Shown: in pieces, positions 48,439-58,800 of the stretch
Position numbering within the stretch: the stretch's first letter is position 1
Layout of the letters: every line of letters begins with the position of its first letter
Assembly (NCBI GenBank): GCA_947652115.1
Contig: OX393564.1
Span: forward strand, 21,595,976 to 21,659,975
DNA length: 64,000 bases
Origin: Blastomussa wellsi
Lineage: Eukaryota > Cnidaria > Anthozoa > Scleractinia > Plerogyridae
Reading direction: 5' to 3'
Translations under genes and position numbers: made by a program
The notes under the pieces: model-generated
Told to the model about the DNA's origin: nothing
What the model saw: the letters and a program-made list of their open reading frames with translations, nothing else
Databases searched by the model: none

Positions 48439-48439
<1 letters not shown>
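47134..48439 (+). mobile_element. TIR DNA transposon (Harbinger-like TSD) carrying a SAP-domain ORF
   Basis: The element is bounded by inverted repeats starting GGGACTGTGCAATAATTACC (about 31 bp near-perfect, weaker similarity to about 45 bp) and flanked by TAA on both sides (47131-47133, 48440-48442). The second copy of the segment holds the uninterrupted site GGACTAATGC at 54446-54455, which proves insertion with a 3-bp duplication. A 3-bp TAA/TTA target is typical of PIF/Harbinger elements, and their ends often begin with GGG; the class call is inference. Inside the ends, tracts of 7-9 G recur about every 30-50 bp. No transposase is encoded, so it must be moved in trans. Confidence 0.88.
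47487..48242 (+). CDS. SAP-domain protein ORF inside the transposon (no start codon seen)
   Basis: The open frame encodes about 251 residues. An N-terminal helical segment (FEKLKKLKEDHVRQGQYFLE) is followed by a small Cys cluster (CTPTCDGC). A SAP-type helix-extended-helix motif then lies at about residues 160-193 (LKMYLKQKGLKISGSKADLI), and the tail is strongly acidic and Ser-rich. SAP motifs bind AT-rich or scaffold DNA in chromatin and repair proteins. There is no in-frame ATG before residue 123. The frame opens right after TCTTTGCAG, an excellent splice acceptor, so it looks like a terminal exon whose first exon is missing or unrecognised. That would fit a captured host or transposon gene fragment. 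Codon use looks like that of a real protein, with no internal stops. Confidence 0.7.
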   Translation: MKRSLPGNALFEKLKKLKEDHVRQGQYFLEYLKFSCTPTCDGCLNEGWTRGLPVKRSPVPTLDAASPEKYFPSTTTTSTGVEIDKFLPSVQIKKLFNEGKLPTSEERSLQDVCSQYNVDEMACKSYVQHLEFLDAKAKKRIKERNTLPQISWTSEADVKALTNKQLKMYLKQKGLKISGSKADLIHRVLTHARGNICARDAVEDEESPNSCEDDTNSESSDSDDSSNDSPTYIEESFEVMFVPDEDIQQVN

Positions 48440-48469
<30 letters not shown>

Positions 48470-48524
48470 GCTACTATAGGACTACTAGTAATAGTCATCG
48501 AGAGCGAAAAAACCTACCAAAACA

Positions 48525-48639
48525 ATGGCGGCCGCTTCGCGTTTTGTGGAAATTTCAAAGAAGTTTTTAGATAATTTACTGGATAATTCCATCCCAGAAA
48601 AGACCAAAAGGGCAACAAAGAAACAAAGTACGGGATGAA
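48525..48639 (+). pseudogene. Crypton-like N-terminal coding remnant (left copy)
   Basis: ATG at 48525 opens a 37-codon frame, MAAASRFVEISKKFLDNLL then EKTKRATKKQ and a stop. Its RF-x-DN-x-PEKTKRATK form resembles the N-terminus of Crypton-type recombinase proteins. It sits inside a repeat whose right end is a long hairpin (48793-48872, AACAATTAGACCC/GGGTCTAATTGTT). The family assignment is by motif only. Confidence 0.45.
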
Positions 48640-48789
48640 TATCTTTAATGGTAAGTTTTCTTCTTTTTTTTTTTTTGGCGCTATTGAGCGCGACACTTTT
48701 TTTCGGTTTATTTTCAAATAAATATTTCTTCAACTTGCATTTGCTAACTTTATAATTGCTTTTTCTGCCCAACCAGTTGGGTGATACTA

Positions 48790-48823
<34 letters not shown>

Positions 48824-49809
48824 GTCAATAGCCCATTCGGCTTCGCCCGAAAGGGCTACGGGTCTAATTGTTAAATATTCAGTGAGCTCCAGTGGTAGCA
48901 TAATTTGTCCATTTTTTTTTGTCAACACCAAACTGAAATTCAGCCACAGGAACATGCAGAAAAATGTCCATGTGAAAATTATTTTTGAAATAAATAATTT
49001 CTTGGGTAGAGTTTTCGTAACTTTTATTTTAAAATTATTTTGTTCACGTTTCAAGCAACACCAACATACTTAGTACTTCACTGACAGCCTGGGTGCTCTC
49101 TCGTGGGAGTCAACTGTGAACTGCAGTTCCAAAAATTATTTCCATTGAATCTCTTAATATTTCATCCAAATTCTGGTTTATGCCGCCAACTGGAGAGCTT
49201 ATGAAGAAAAGATTATCCAGAGAAGTTCTGTTTGACCGATATACCACATAAGTAAGCCCCCCACCGCACTAAAAGCAAGCCCCACCCCTTGTCTCACAAA
49301 TCTCAAGAAAAAAAAACTCCTCCGGAAATCCTTTCGGGCTGATTTAAAATTCTATAAAAATTTACATGCAGTTTTTTCAAAGAAACATGAAAACCGGGGA
49401 GGGATGGAATATTCAAGTCGCACAGAAATCTTTCCGGTGGCTCATTCCCAAGAAAAAGAGGAAATACAGAAAAAAGAATATATGTATGTTTCCCCCTAAT
49501 TTATTCATGGCAAACCCCTATTCTTCTGTTCCAAACCAAAAAAAATCCAGAAATTTTCCATTTAAAATCGATTATTGTTTTTTTTGCGTTATGACAAACA
49601 ATACAATGTTTTCTCGCACCGATGACGAATCCATTTTGTTTGTCGAGCTCATTAACAGGACACAGGACGCCTCTGTAAGGAAAGAGACAGTAAATCCGAT
49701 ATGTAAAAAAATTGGAGCAGACCATTAATTGTATATGATGAATATACCTTTATTTGGATTTCAGACGCGACACCTTAAACAGTTGCTATATATCCCGGCT
49801 ACATTTTGA

Positions 49810-50974
49810 TTACAATTTTTTAAAGCTCCCAGTTACTCTCTCGTCTTCTGTTTGCCCACATCTTTGTTGAACTATTCTGAACATCCACCCTTCCTCGGGC
49901 AGCACCTGAAACGGATCTAAAAACGTGCAAAGAATTGTTACAAACGCCTAAAGCAAAAAGCTCATTGAAACACTCGATAGCCAGCTAACCCGGGGGTACC
50001 TGACCCATGTTTGGGTATAGGGTTGCCGCTGGGGTTTTGAAACCCTGACCTTCTTTAGGGCAAAAATAACGTTTAACACCTACCCTGTTTAGGACAAAGG
50101 AAAACGTTTTTTTATACTATAACGCTGATATCTAGTCCTTAAAATGATATCATGTTGACTGATAACCGGCTAAATAAATACCCTATCCACCGGCACGTCC
50201 CCGTATAGCCCACTCCCCGGGCCAGCTACTCAATCGGTCAGCAGTCAGTCCGTCAGTCAGCCAGGCGGCCAGCCAGTTAGTCAGTCAGCAAGTCAATCAG
50301 TCAGGCAGTCACTCAGTCAGTAAATAAGCTAGTCAACCGATCAGTTAGTGCAGTCAGTCAGCCAGCCAGCCAGTCAGCCTGCCAGCCAGTCAGCCGGCCA
50401 GCCAGCCAGCCAGACAGCCATCCAATCAGTCAGTCAGCCATTCAGTCGGCCAGTTGGTGCAGTCAGTCAGTTAGTCAGCTAGCCAGAAAGCCATCCAATC
50501 AGTCAGTCAGACAGGCAGTCAGTAAGTCAGTCAGCTATTCAGTCAGTCAGCCAGTCCACCGATTTTTTTTTTTGTCACAGGCTTTTCCTACTCTGAAAGA
50601 GTACTTCAACTGGCCAAAAACAGGAACAATCATGTTCTGTAATAATTAATTTAGCTAACCTCCAAATATTTCGTGGTTCCAAAACATGAGTCCCCAAATT
50701 GGGCAACGCTTGCTTCCAGAGTACAGTGCTCCTTATCTTGGCACACTTTTCTTGCTGTATTCAAAGAATTCGCGTTGCGACAACCCTTGTACCAGCTAAA
50801 TGCTCCTAAGAATCCATCTCCACAGATATGCCCACCCTTCAAACGGCCAAAGTTTGCCCACACGATGTCGATGTAGCGTTTTTCCTTGCATTCAAGGGAC
50901 AACTGTTGGTTCTCGCATATGCGTAGCCTTTTTGTGTCTCCTGCGGTGATATCGCCAATGCACCTGTAAGTCAC
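49810..50974 (-). pseudogene. Partial duplicate of the lectin gene: second SUEL exon and tail exon only
   Basis: Exon 50660-50974 (315 nt) repeats the second SUEL domain with three residue differences (G/R, G/S and T/A), keeping ANFGR, FGDSC, all Cys and both splice sites. The tail exon 49810-49905 is also kept. The signal-peptide exon and first SUEL exon are absent, because the duplicated segment ends at the N gap about 650 bp upstream. As assembled this is a headless gene fragment. It may simply be the second allele of the complete lectin gene. Confidence 0.7.
50222..50566 (+). repeat. Tetranucleotide repeat array CAGT/CAGC (left copy)
   Basis: An irregular (CAGT)n and (CAGC)n mixture of about 340 bp, just downstream of the lectin's second SUEL exon within its last intron. 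It runs longer in the other copy (56275-56702). Confidence 0.9.
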
Positions 50975-51218
50975 CTGCAGAAACAGCGTGTAAGATGTTT
51001 AACGTCATTTCCGATGAAATTATAACTGAGTGGCAGCTAAAAGTTTTCGAAAAGCTTTATAGCCATCACATGAAAGCCGAAAAATTTTCAACCCAACGTT
51101 TCATAGACAAGCACGTCCAGAAGAGCAGTGGAGCAACCGTTAATTAAACTGAAGGAAAGTGGAAATTGTGTCAACCCCTGCAGAAATTTGCTTTTTATAA
51201 TAATATCCAAGCCTTGCT

Positions 51219-51528
51219 GGGAGGCGCAGTGGCCTAATGGTTAGTGCGCTGGACTCCGGATCGGACGGTCCGGGTTCGAGTCTCTAGCCGGGGCACTGCG
51301 TTGTGTTCTTGGGCAAGACACTTTACTCTCACAGTGCCTCTCTTCACCCAGGTGTATAAATGGGTACCGGCGAATTTACTGCTGGGGGGGGGGGGGGTAA
51401 CCCTGCGATGGACTAGCATATCCCATCCAAGGGGAGTAGAAATACTCTCTGTCGCTTCATGCTACAGAAACCGGGATAAGCTCTGGCCTGATGGGCCTCT
51501 AGGCCCGACTGCAGACTTACCATGTTGG
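51219..51528 (+). mobile_element. tRNA-derived SINE, full-length (left copy)
   Basis: The head has RNA polymerase III boxes: A-box region GTGGCCTAATGGTTAGTGCG and B box GGTTCGAGTCT. The body contains TTGTGTTCTTGGGCAAGACA, GTATAAATGGGTACCGGCGA, a poly-G tract and GGGATAAGCTCTGGCCTGAT. This is the best copy for a consensus of the most abundant SINE here. Confidence 0.85.
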
Positions 51529-51624
51529 TTAACTTTAACTGTACACTTATAAAAACTAGTCTGTATTATGTTTGAGCAGCCTCACCATGTGTTACGATGT
51601 TTCTTGTGTTACGTTTTAAATTAT

Positions 51625-51824
51625 NNNNNNNNNNNNNNNNNNNNNNNNNNNNNNNNNNNNNNNNNNNNNNNNNNNNNNNNNNNNNNNNNNNNNNNNNNNN
51701 NNNNNNNNNNNNNNNNNNNNNNNNNNNNNNNNNNNNNNNNNNNNNNNNNNNNNNNNNNNNNNNNNNNNNNNNNNNNNNNNNNNNNNNNNNNNNNNNNNNN
51801 NNNNNNNNNNNNNNNNNNNNNNNN
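51625..51824. other. Assembly gap (200 N)
   Basis: A run of exactly 200 undetermined bases, a round number typical of a placeholder of unknown true size. The left duplicated copy stops at its first base. Confidence 0.99.
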
Positions 51825-52464
51825 CAGACGACTGGTTTAGGTACACTTAAAATTCTGTAAACTCAAACAAAACATATTTAGGTTTGTGGCCATTCATGTA
51901 CGTTACTTAATAGCCATTTATGTTGTTTATTAAATGAAACCAAATTCCTCATATTATAAATTCAAAGGAAGGAATATTTGAATCCCATTTTACGTATTGA
52001 GCACTTAGTCTACAACTCATTTTCGTGCTAAACCAAAGATTACAAATTGTAGTCGATGGGCTACATTTATTATAAAATGATTTACTTTTTGCGTGTTCGC
52101 AGTTGTGGGAAAATACAGCCATTGGTGGGTTATTTTTCTTTTATGCCAACCACAGAAATGCCTTCTGTAAATAGAGATTGGATTTCGAAGAATTTTTAGT
52201 TTCTGATTCATCAAGCATAGTTGGATGTTGTCAAACAGCATCTTCAAACATTGGAAATTCAATATATTTTTAGGTTGGAGACAACTGCAGAGAGTTGTTT
52301 TCATGAAGCTTTACTTAGGCAAGGAGGCAGAGATGATCCCTCGACCCTCTCTCCTGAGAGCATAGTTTTGCTTGACAGAGAGAAGGGCCAAACCTGGACT
52401 AGGTACATACATGGTCAGAAATTAAGGCCATAGTCATGTATTTATGATATGGAAAAAATGTTAC

Positions 52465-52581
52465 CTTATCTATTCTTGAGTCAACATCAACGCCCAGGGC
52501 AACAAGCCGTGAGATATCCGAGATTTTATTGAGCTTGACAGCAATAAGGAGCTGATCACCCACATTGCTTTTTTTGAACAT
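52465..52581 (-). CDS. Second copy of the ANKRD6-like first coding exon
   Basis: This 117-nt exon repeats the start exon of the ankyrin gene with two conservative changes (V20I, E22D), and keeps the ATG, the acceptor and the GTAACA donor. It lies 7.4 kb upstream of the first copy in the same orientation. If the duplication is real it could act as an alternative first exon spliced to the same downstream exons. If the duplication is an assembly overlap, it is the other allele. Confidence 0.75.
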
Positions 52582-54440
52582 TCGCCTGAAGATCCCTCAG
52601 TGCTGCACGGTCATTTAGCACATCGCAAGTTTAACTGTTCTCCACCTAAATGTTTTCAGTTCCAAAAACAAATGAAAACTTATTATTATTCATGGTTTTA
52701 CCAACCAATTTGACACTTTCACACTTACAGTAATGATATGGGTCATAACGATATACAGTGTCCTTGTTCCTCGTGCAGAAACAGCTCTGGTAATATACAG
52801 ATTATAAAAACAGATTTTATTCAAAACATAAATTGCCTCTCCTCTTCTCATAGCTTAAAACTTTTGAAAGTATTTTTAAGTTTTGCTATATAACTGCCAC
52901 GTGCACTTTCAAAAACAAATTATTGAATATTTGAATTTAGTACTGTAAATTAAAGTACTGTAAAGTGTTAATTTTCACACCACCATGTGCTATTATTGTC
53001 AAAACTGTAATGATCAATACCAAGATATGTTGATTGGAATGGGTAATTTCAATTGATCCGCAAATTTTCTTCCTTACGGAATAAATATGCGAACGATTCT
53101 CCACAATTAGATCCTGTTTCACATGCGAGCGCGTACCTTGATCTAATCTCTGCATCTGGAAGATACACCGTCTAATTAAAACGCGAACGGAACACTTTTC
53201 AGTTGTACAGGGAACCTTATTTAATATTACTCTAAAATTACGTCAGATGAACAAGTAAATTTGAGTGATGCTGGGTGATTTAATGGCAAAACAGATCATA
53301 AGGCCAATGATAGATTTGCTATTTCTAACGAGAGACTGAGAGAGCAAAATTTAGTGGCATTGTACGTAATTGATCGCTTTTCGTTGACGTTGAAAGCTCT
53401 CAAGACATGCCTATTATGCCATTAACAGATGTGTAAAATATAAACCGCAAGATTATGCTGGAACAACAAATAGTCTAAATGTTGTCGTTGCAAATAGTTC
53501 AAGGTTTATTAGGTGTTGCTAAACGGTGAAAAATCATACGTTTACCCCCAAAATGTCTGCTTTCATTCACGGCTAACTTGCTTGCTCTCAATAAACGGGA
53601 TTAGAAAGACGATCGTTTCAATAAAGCTTCACTTCACGGATAATCCATATATTCGCAACTGTTCGGGAAAAAGACAGCAAATCGGGATCAATGATTTCAT
53701 GGATTTAATTTTTATGACTGTTTTACATTGAAGATATAGTTTCGAGGTCTCTACTTGAGCTTACTGTAAACATTAAGCTTACTTGATTAGCTGCGTTAGA
53801 AGTTTGACCTCAAATTAAATTTCGGCGCAATATAAGCTTAAAGTTTGGTCTATCAAACAACATTTCCCACCTAGAAGTCATAAAACAAGAAACAACTTCC
53901 TGTAGATTAATTATAGATAAGTTAGTAACTGTTTTAATAGCATGGGTGAGCGTAAATTGTACTTACCAAAACAGCAGATGAGTTTTTATCTCGCCTCACG
54001 GGGCGCCATAAAACGCACCCAGGCACGCAAGCTCCGATATTCACGTGCCGATTGTGCCCAGTCGAATGTTTTTCTATCGTCTAAAAGTAAATTTCAACGA
54101 GGCACACGTTCTCTTAGTCCCGTTCAAAACACTGCACGCAGACAATAAGTGGAAATTTGTCAAAACAATGGCCACTGACCACAACAGCTCACCCGAGTGA
54201 AGACGAACAAACAAGCGGAAACCACTAATCTTAGCAGTTTGTCACGAAATCAAGGTAACGTCGTGTGACGGGGCCGGGGATGTGTGACCTTTACATAAAA
54301 GTCACACACGATGGATGGCACTATCCACCGGATAAATCATTACCCAACTCATTACCCAACTAGTAGCCTCCTACGCAGGCGTTATTAGGCGCAATTGTAA
54401 CGCAATCCCCTAATAACGTCTGCGTAGGAGACTACTCAAC

Positions 54441-54478
<38 letters not shown>

Positions 54479-54548
54479 GCTACTATAGGACTATTAGTAA
54501 TAGTCATCGAGTAGCGAAGTTCGCCGGCTTTGAAAACCTACCAAAACA

Positions 54549-54663
54549 ATGGCGGCCGCTTCGCGTTTTGTGGAAATTTCAAAGGAGTTTTTAGATAATT
54601 TACTGGATAATTCCATCCCAGAAAAGACCAAAAGGGCAACAAAGAAACAAAGTACGGGATGAA
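54549..54663 (+). pseudogene. Crypton-like N-terminal coding remnant (right copy)
   Basis: The counterpart of the remnant at 48525 in the other duplicated copy, with the same MAAASRFVEIS start and a K-to-E change. It is followed by the same 3' hairpin near 54826-54905. Confidence 0.45.
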
Positions 54664-54822
54664 TATCTTTAATGGTAAGTTTTCTTCTTTCTTCTCTTTT
54701 TTTTTGTTTGGCGCTATTGAGCGCGACACTTTTTTTCGTTTTATTTTCAAATAAATATTTCTTCAACTTGCATTTGCTAACTTTATAATTGCTTTTTCTG
54801 CCCAACCAGTTGGGTGATACTA

Positions 54823-54856
<34 letters not shown>

Positions 54857-55792
54857 GTCAATAGCCCATTCGGCTTCGCCCGAAAGGGCTACGGGTCTAA
54901 TTGTTAAATATTCAGCGAGTTCCAGTGGTAGCGTAATTTGTCCATTTTTTTTTTGTCAACACCAAACTGAAATTCAGCCACAGGAACATGCAGAAAAATG
55001 TCCATGTGAAAATTATTTTTGAAATAAATAATTTCTTGGGTAGAGTTTTCGTAAGTTTTATTTCAAAATTATTTTGTTCACGTTTCAAGCAACACCAACA
55101 TACTTAGTACTTCACTGACAGCCTGGGTGCTCTCTCGTGGGAGTCAACTGTGAACTGCAGTTCCAAAAATTATTTCCATTGAATCTCTTAATTTTTCATC
55201 CAAATTCTGGTTTATGCCGCCAACTGGAGAGCTTATGAAGAAAACATTATCAAGAGAAGTTCTGTTTGACCGATATACCACATAAGTAAGCCCCCCACCG
55301 CACTGAAAGCAAGCCCCACCCCTTGTCCCACAAATCTCAAGAAAAAAAAACTCCTCCGGAAATCCTTTCGGGCTGATTTAAAATTCTATAAAAATTTACA
55401 TGCAGTTTTTTCAAAGGAACATGAAAACCTGGGAGGGATGGAATATTCAAGTCGCACAGAAATCTTTCCGGTGGCTCATTCCCAAGAAAAAGAGGAAATA
55501 CAGAAAAAAGAATATATGTATGTTTCCCCCTAATTTATTCATGGCAAACCCCTATTCTTCTGTTCCAAACCAAACAAATCCAGAAATTTTCCATTTAAAA
55601 TCGATTATTGTTTTTTTTTGCGTTATGACAAACAATACAATGTTTTCTCGCACCGATCACGAATCCATTTTGTTTGTCGAGCTCATTAACAGGACACAGG
55701 ACGCCTCTGTAAGGAAAGAGACAGTAAATCCGATATGTAAAAAAATTGGAGCAGACCATTAATTGTATATGATGTATATACCTTTATTTGGA

Positions 55793-55798
55793 TTTTAG
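55793..55798 (-). terminator. Lectin gene polyadenylation signal
   Basis: AATAAA on the minus strand, about 46 nt past the proposed lectin stop codon. The same signal is kept in the other copy at 49749-49754. Confidence 0.55.
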
Positions 55799-55843
55799 AC
55801 GCGACACCTTAAACAGTTGCTATATATCCCGGCTACATTTTGA

Positions 55844-58800
55844 TTACAATTTTTTAAAGCTCCCAGTTACTCTCTCGTCTTCTGTTTGCCCACATCTTTG
55901 TTGAACTATTCTGAACATCCACCCTTCCTCGGGCAGCACCTGAAACGGATCTAAAAACCAAACGTGCAAAGAATTGTTACAAACGCCTCAAGCAAAAAGC
56001 TCATTGAAACACTCGATAGTCATCCAGCCAGCTAACCCGGGGGGTAACTGACCCATGTTTGGGTATAGGGTTGCCGCTGTTTTGTTTTTGAAACCCTGAC
56101 CTTCTTTAGGGCAAAAATAACGTTTAACACCTACCCTGTTTAGGACAAAGGAAAACGTTTCTTTTGTACTATAACGCTGATATCTAGTCCTTAAAATGAT
56201 CTCATGTTGACTGATAACCGGCTAAATAAATACCCTATCCACCGGCACGTCCCCGTATAGCCCACTCCCCGGGCCAGCTACTCAATCAGTCAGCCAGTCA
56301 GTCCGTCAGTCAGCCAGGCGGCCAGCCAGTTAGTCAGTCAGCAAGTCAATCAGTCAGGCAGTCACTCAGTCAGTAAATAAGCTAGTCAACCGATCAGTTA
56401 GTGCAGTCAGTCAGTCAGTCAGCCAGTCGGCCAGTCAGCCGGGCAGTCAGGCAGCCAGACAGCCATCCAATCAGTCAGTCAACCATTCAATCGGCCAGTT
56501 GGTGCAGTCAGTCAGTTAGTCAGCTAGCCAGAAAGCCATCCAATCAGTCAGTCAGACAGCCAGTCAATCAGTCAGTCAGCCAGTCAGCCAACCAGTCAAT
56601 GCAGTCAGCCAGCCAGACAGCTATTCAATCAGTTAGTCACACTTTTAGTCAGTCAGTCAATAAGCAAGCCAGTCGACCAGCCAGTCAGTCAGCCAGTCCA
56701 CCGATTTTTTTTTTGTCACAGGCTTTTCCTACTCTGAAAGATTACTTCAACTGGCCCAAAACAGGAACAATCATGTTCTGTAATAATTAATTTAGCTAAC
56801 CTCCAAATATTTCGTGGTTCCAAAACATGAGTCCCCAAATTGGGCAACGCTTGCTTCCAGAGTACAGTGCTCCTTATCTTGGCACACTTTTCTTGCTGCA
56901 TTCAAAGAATTCGCGTTGCGACAACTCTTGTACCAGCTAAATGCTCCTAAGAATCTATCTCCACAGATATGCCCACCCTTCAAACGGCCAAAGTTTGCCC
57001 ACACGATGTCGATGTAGCGTTTTTCCTTGCATTCAAGGGACAACTGTTGGTTCTCGCATATGCGTAGCCTTTTTGTGTCTCCTGCGGTGATGTCGCCAAT
57101 GCACCTGTAAGTCACCTGCAGAAACAGCGTGTAAGATGTTTAACGTCATTCCCGATGAAATTATAACTGAATGGCAGCTAAATGTTTTCGAAAAGCTTTA
57201 TAGCCATTACACGAAAGCCGAAAAATTTTCAACCCAACGTTTCATAGACAAGCGCGTCCAGAAGAGCAGTGGAGCAACCGTCAATTAAACTGAAGGAAAA
57301 TGGAAATTGTGTCAACCCCTGCAGAAATTTGCTTTTTATAATAATATCCAAGCCTTGCTGGGAGGCGCAGGGGCCTAATGGTTAGTGCGCTGGACTCCGG
57401 ATCGGACGGTCCGGGTTCGAGTCTCTAGCCGGGGCACTGCGTTGTGTTCTTGGGCAAGACACTTTACTCTCACAGTGCCTCTCTTCACCCAGGTGTATAA
57501 ATGGGTACCGGCGAATTTACTGCTGGGGGGGGGGTAACCCTGCGATGGACTAGCATCCCATCCAGGGGGACTAGAAATACTCTCATGCTACAGAAACCGG
57601 GATAAGCTCTGGCCTGATGGGCCACTAGGCCCGACTGCAGACTTACCTTGTTGGTTAACTTTAACTGTACACTTTTCCTTCAAAAACAGTATAAAAACTA
57701 GTCTGTATTATGTTTGAGCAGCCTCACCATGTGTTACGATGTTTCTTGTGTTACGTTTTAAATTATTGAATTTCGTCTCAAGTTTGCCGGGTGCGAAAGG
57801 CGATCCTACAACTTCGGCGCTTTGGTTTCAAGGGTAGAGCAAATATCGTTAAAATCTGGTGGTGATAAGGCAGATTGAAGAGAGCTACGAGCTCGCTCGT
57901 AAGACTAGGCGACGCGGTGATGATTAAAAAGTGTTTGCACGGTCTGGCGCCCAAGTTTTTGGCTGAAAAGTTGTTACTTCCTTCCCACCTTAATGGCCTG
58001 CTGGTTCTCCCCACCACCACCCCCACCCCCCACCCCTCCCCCCCTCCCCCAGTTTCGAAAATTGTCGACATTTTTCGGACAAAACGCTCAGGGTTCGGGA
58101 AACAGCAGTAGCAATTTTTGGGCGGTTGTATACCGGTTTGATGCTAATACATTCGGAAAGTGTGTAAGTTTTTCGGACAGGGAGGTCACAGCCCCTCTCC
58201 CCCCTCTCCTCTGACTGAAGATGCCCGTAAGCCTATGGTACTGAATGACAGTTACCTTCAAATATTTCTTGGTAGCAAAACATGGGTCTCCGAATTCGGC
58301 GTTGGTCGCATGTAACTCACATTCGGATAAGCCTTGGCATTCACCCTTGACGGTATCCAGTGTGCCATCTGCGTGGCAGTTGACGTTCCACGCCCAAGCA
58401 GCCATCCAGTCCAATCCTACTTGACACACGTCACGATTGCTTCTTCCGTAGTCGGCTGAAATGATGTCGATTTCTTGACGATCACATTTAATCGTGTATT
58501 TTCCACCTTCGCAAATCGGTCCAATATTTCTTGCTGTAAAAAAAGTAAAATTGGCATTAAAAAGTTATTGCAGCTATTCGAGGGCTCTTAGGAGCTGGGT
58601 CCTATTACATAGAGAAGGTTTGAAAGTTGAAAACCGTTGTTGTGATGTCTTTTAAACCTGGCCACTTATGCAACAGTCATTTGAAACTTTAGCTCGTCAT
58701 CCCCCATTGGGGGATACCTGGGGCATTCACTTTTACTGTCAGTGAAATGCAGTGAAAACCCCGCCCTGCGGGGAAAAAATCAGAGCGAACTCCCCCGCCC

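Larger units (their letters stand above)
44845..51624 (+). repeat. Left copy of a long direct duplication
   Basis: This segment aligns collinearly with 52220-57764, with scattered substitutions and small indels. It includes the ankyrin start exon, the putative UTR exon, a Crypton-like fragment, the CAGT/CAGC repeat, two lectin exons and a tRNA-derived SINE. It is about 1.2 kb longer, mainly because of the 1306-bp element at 47134. The homology is cut off by the N run. Confidence 0.95.
52220..57764 (+). repeat. Right copy of the long direct duplication
   Basis: The partner of 44845-51624, lacking the SAP-ORF element and with a longer CAGT/CAGC repeat array. At 57764 it runs on into the unique sequence that carries the first lectin exons, so this copy is the one joined to the complete lectin gene. 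Confidence 0.95.

Noticed and set aside
49366..49728. 120-codon plus-strand ORF present in both copies (partner 55400-55762)
   Set aside because: It has no recognisable domain, and a small indel shifts the frame mid-way between the two copies, giving unrelated residues for a stretch. It is likely chance.
56401..56790. 129-residue Ser/Gln-rich ORF
   Set aside because: It is a translation of the CAGT/CAGC tetranucleotide array. The left copy has a different array and no matching frame.
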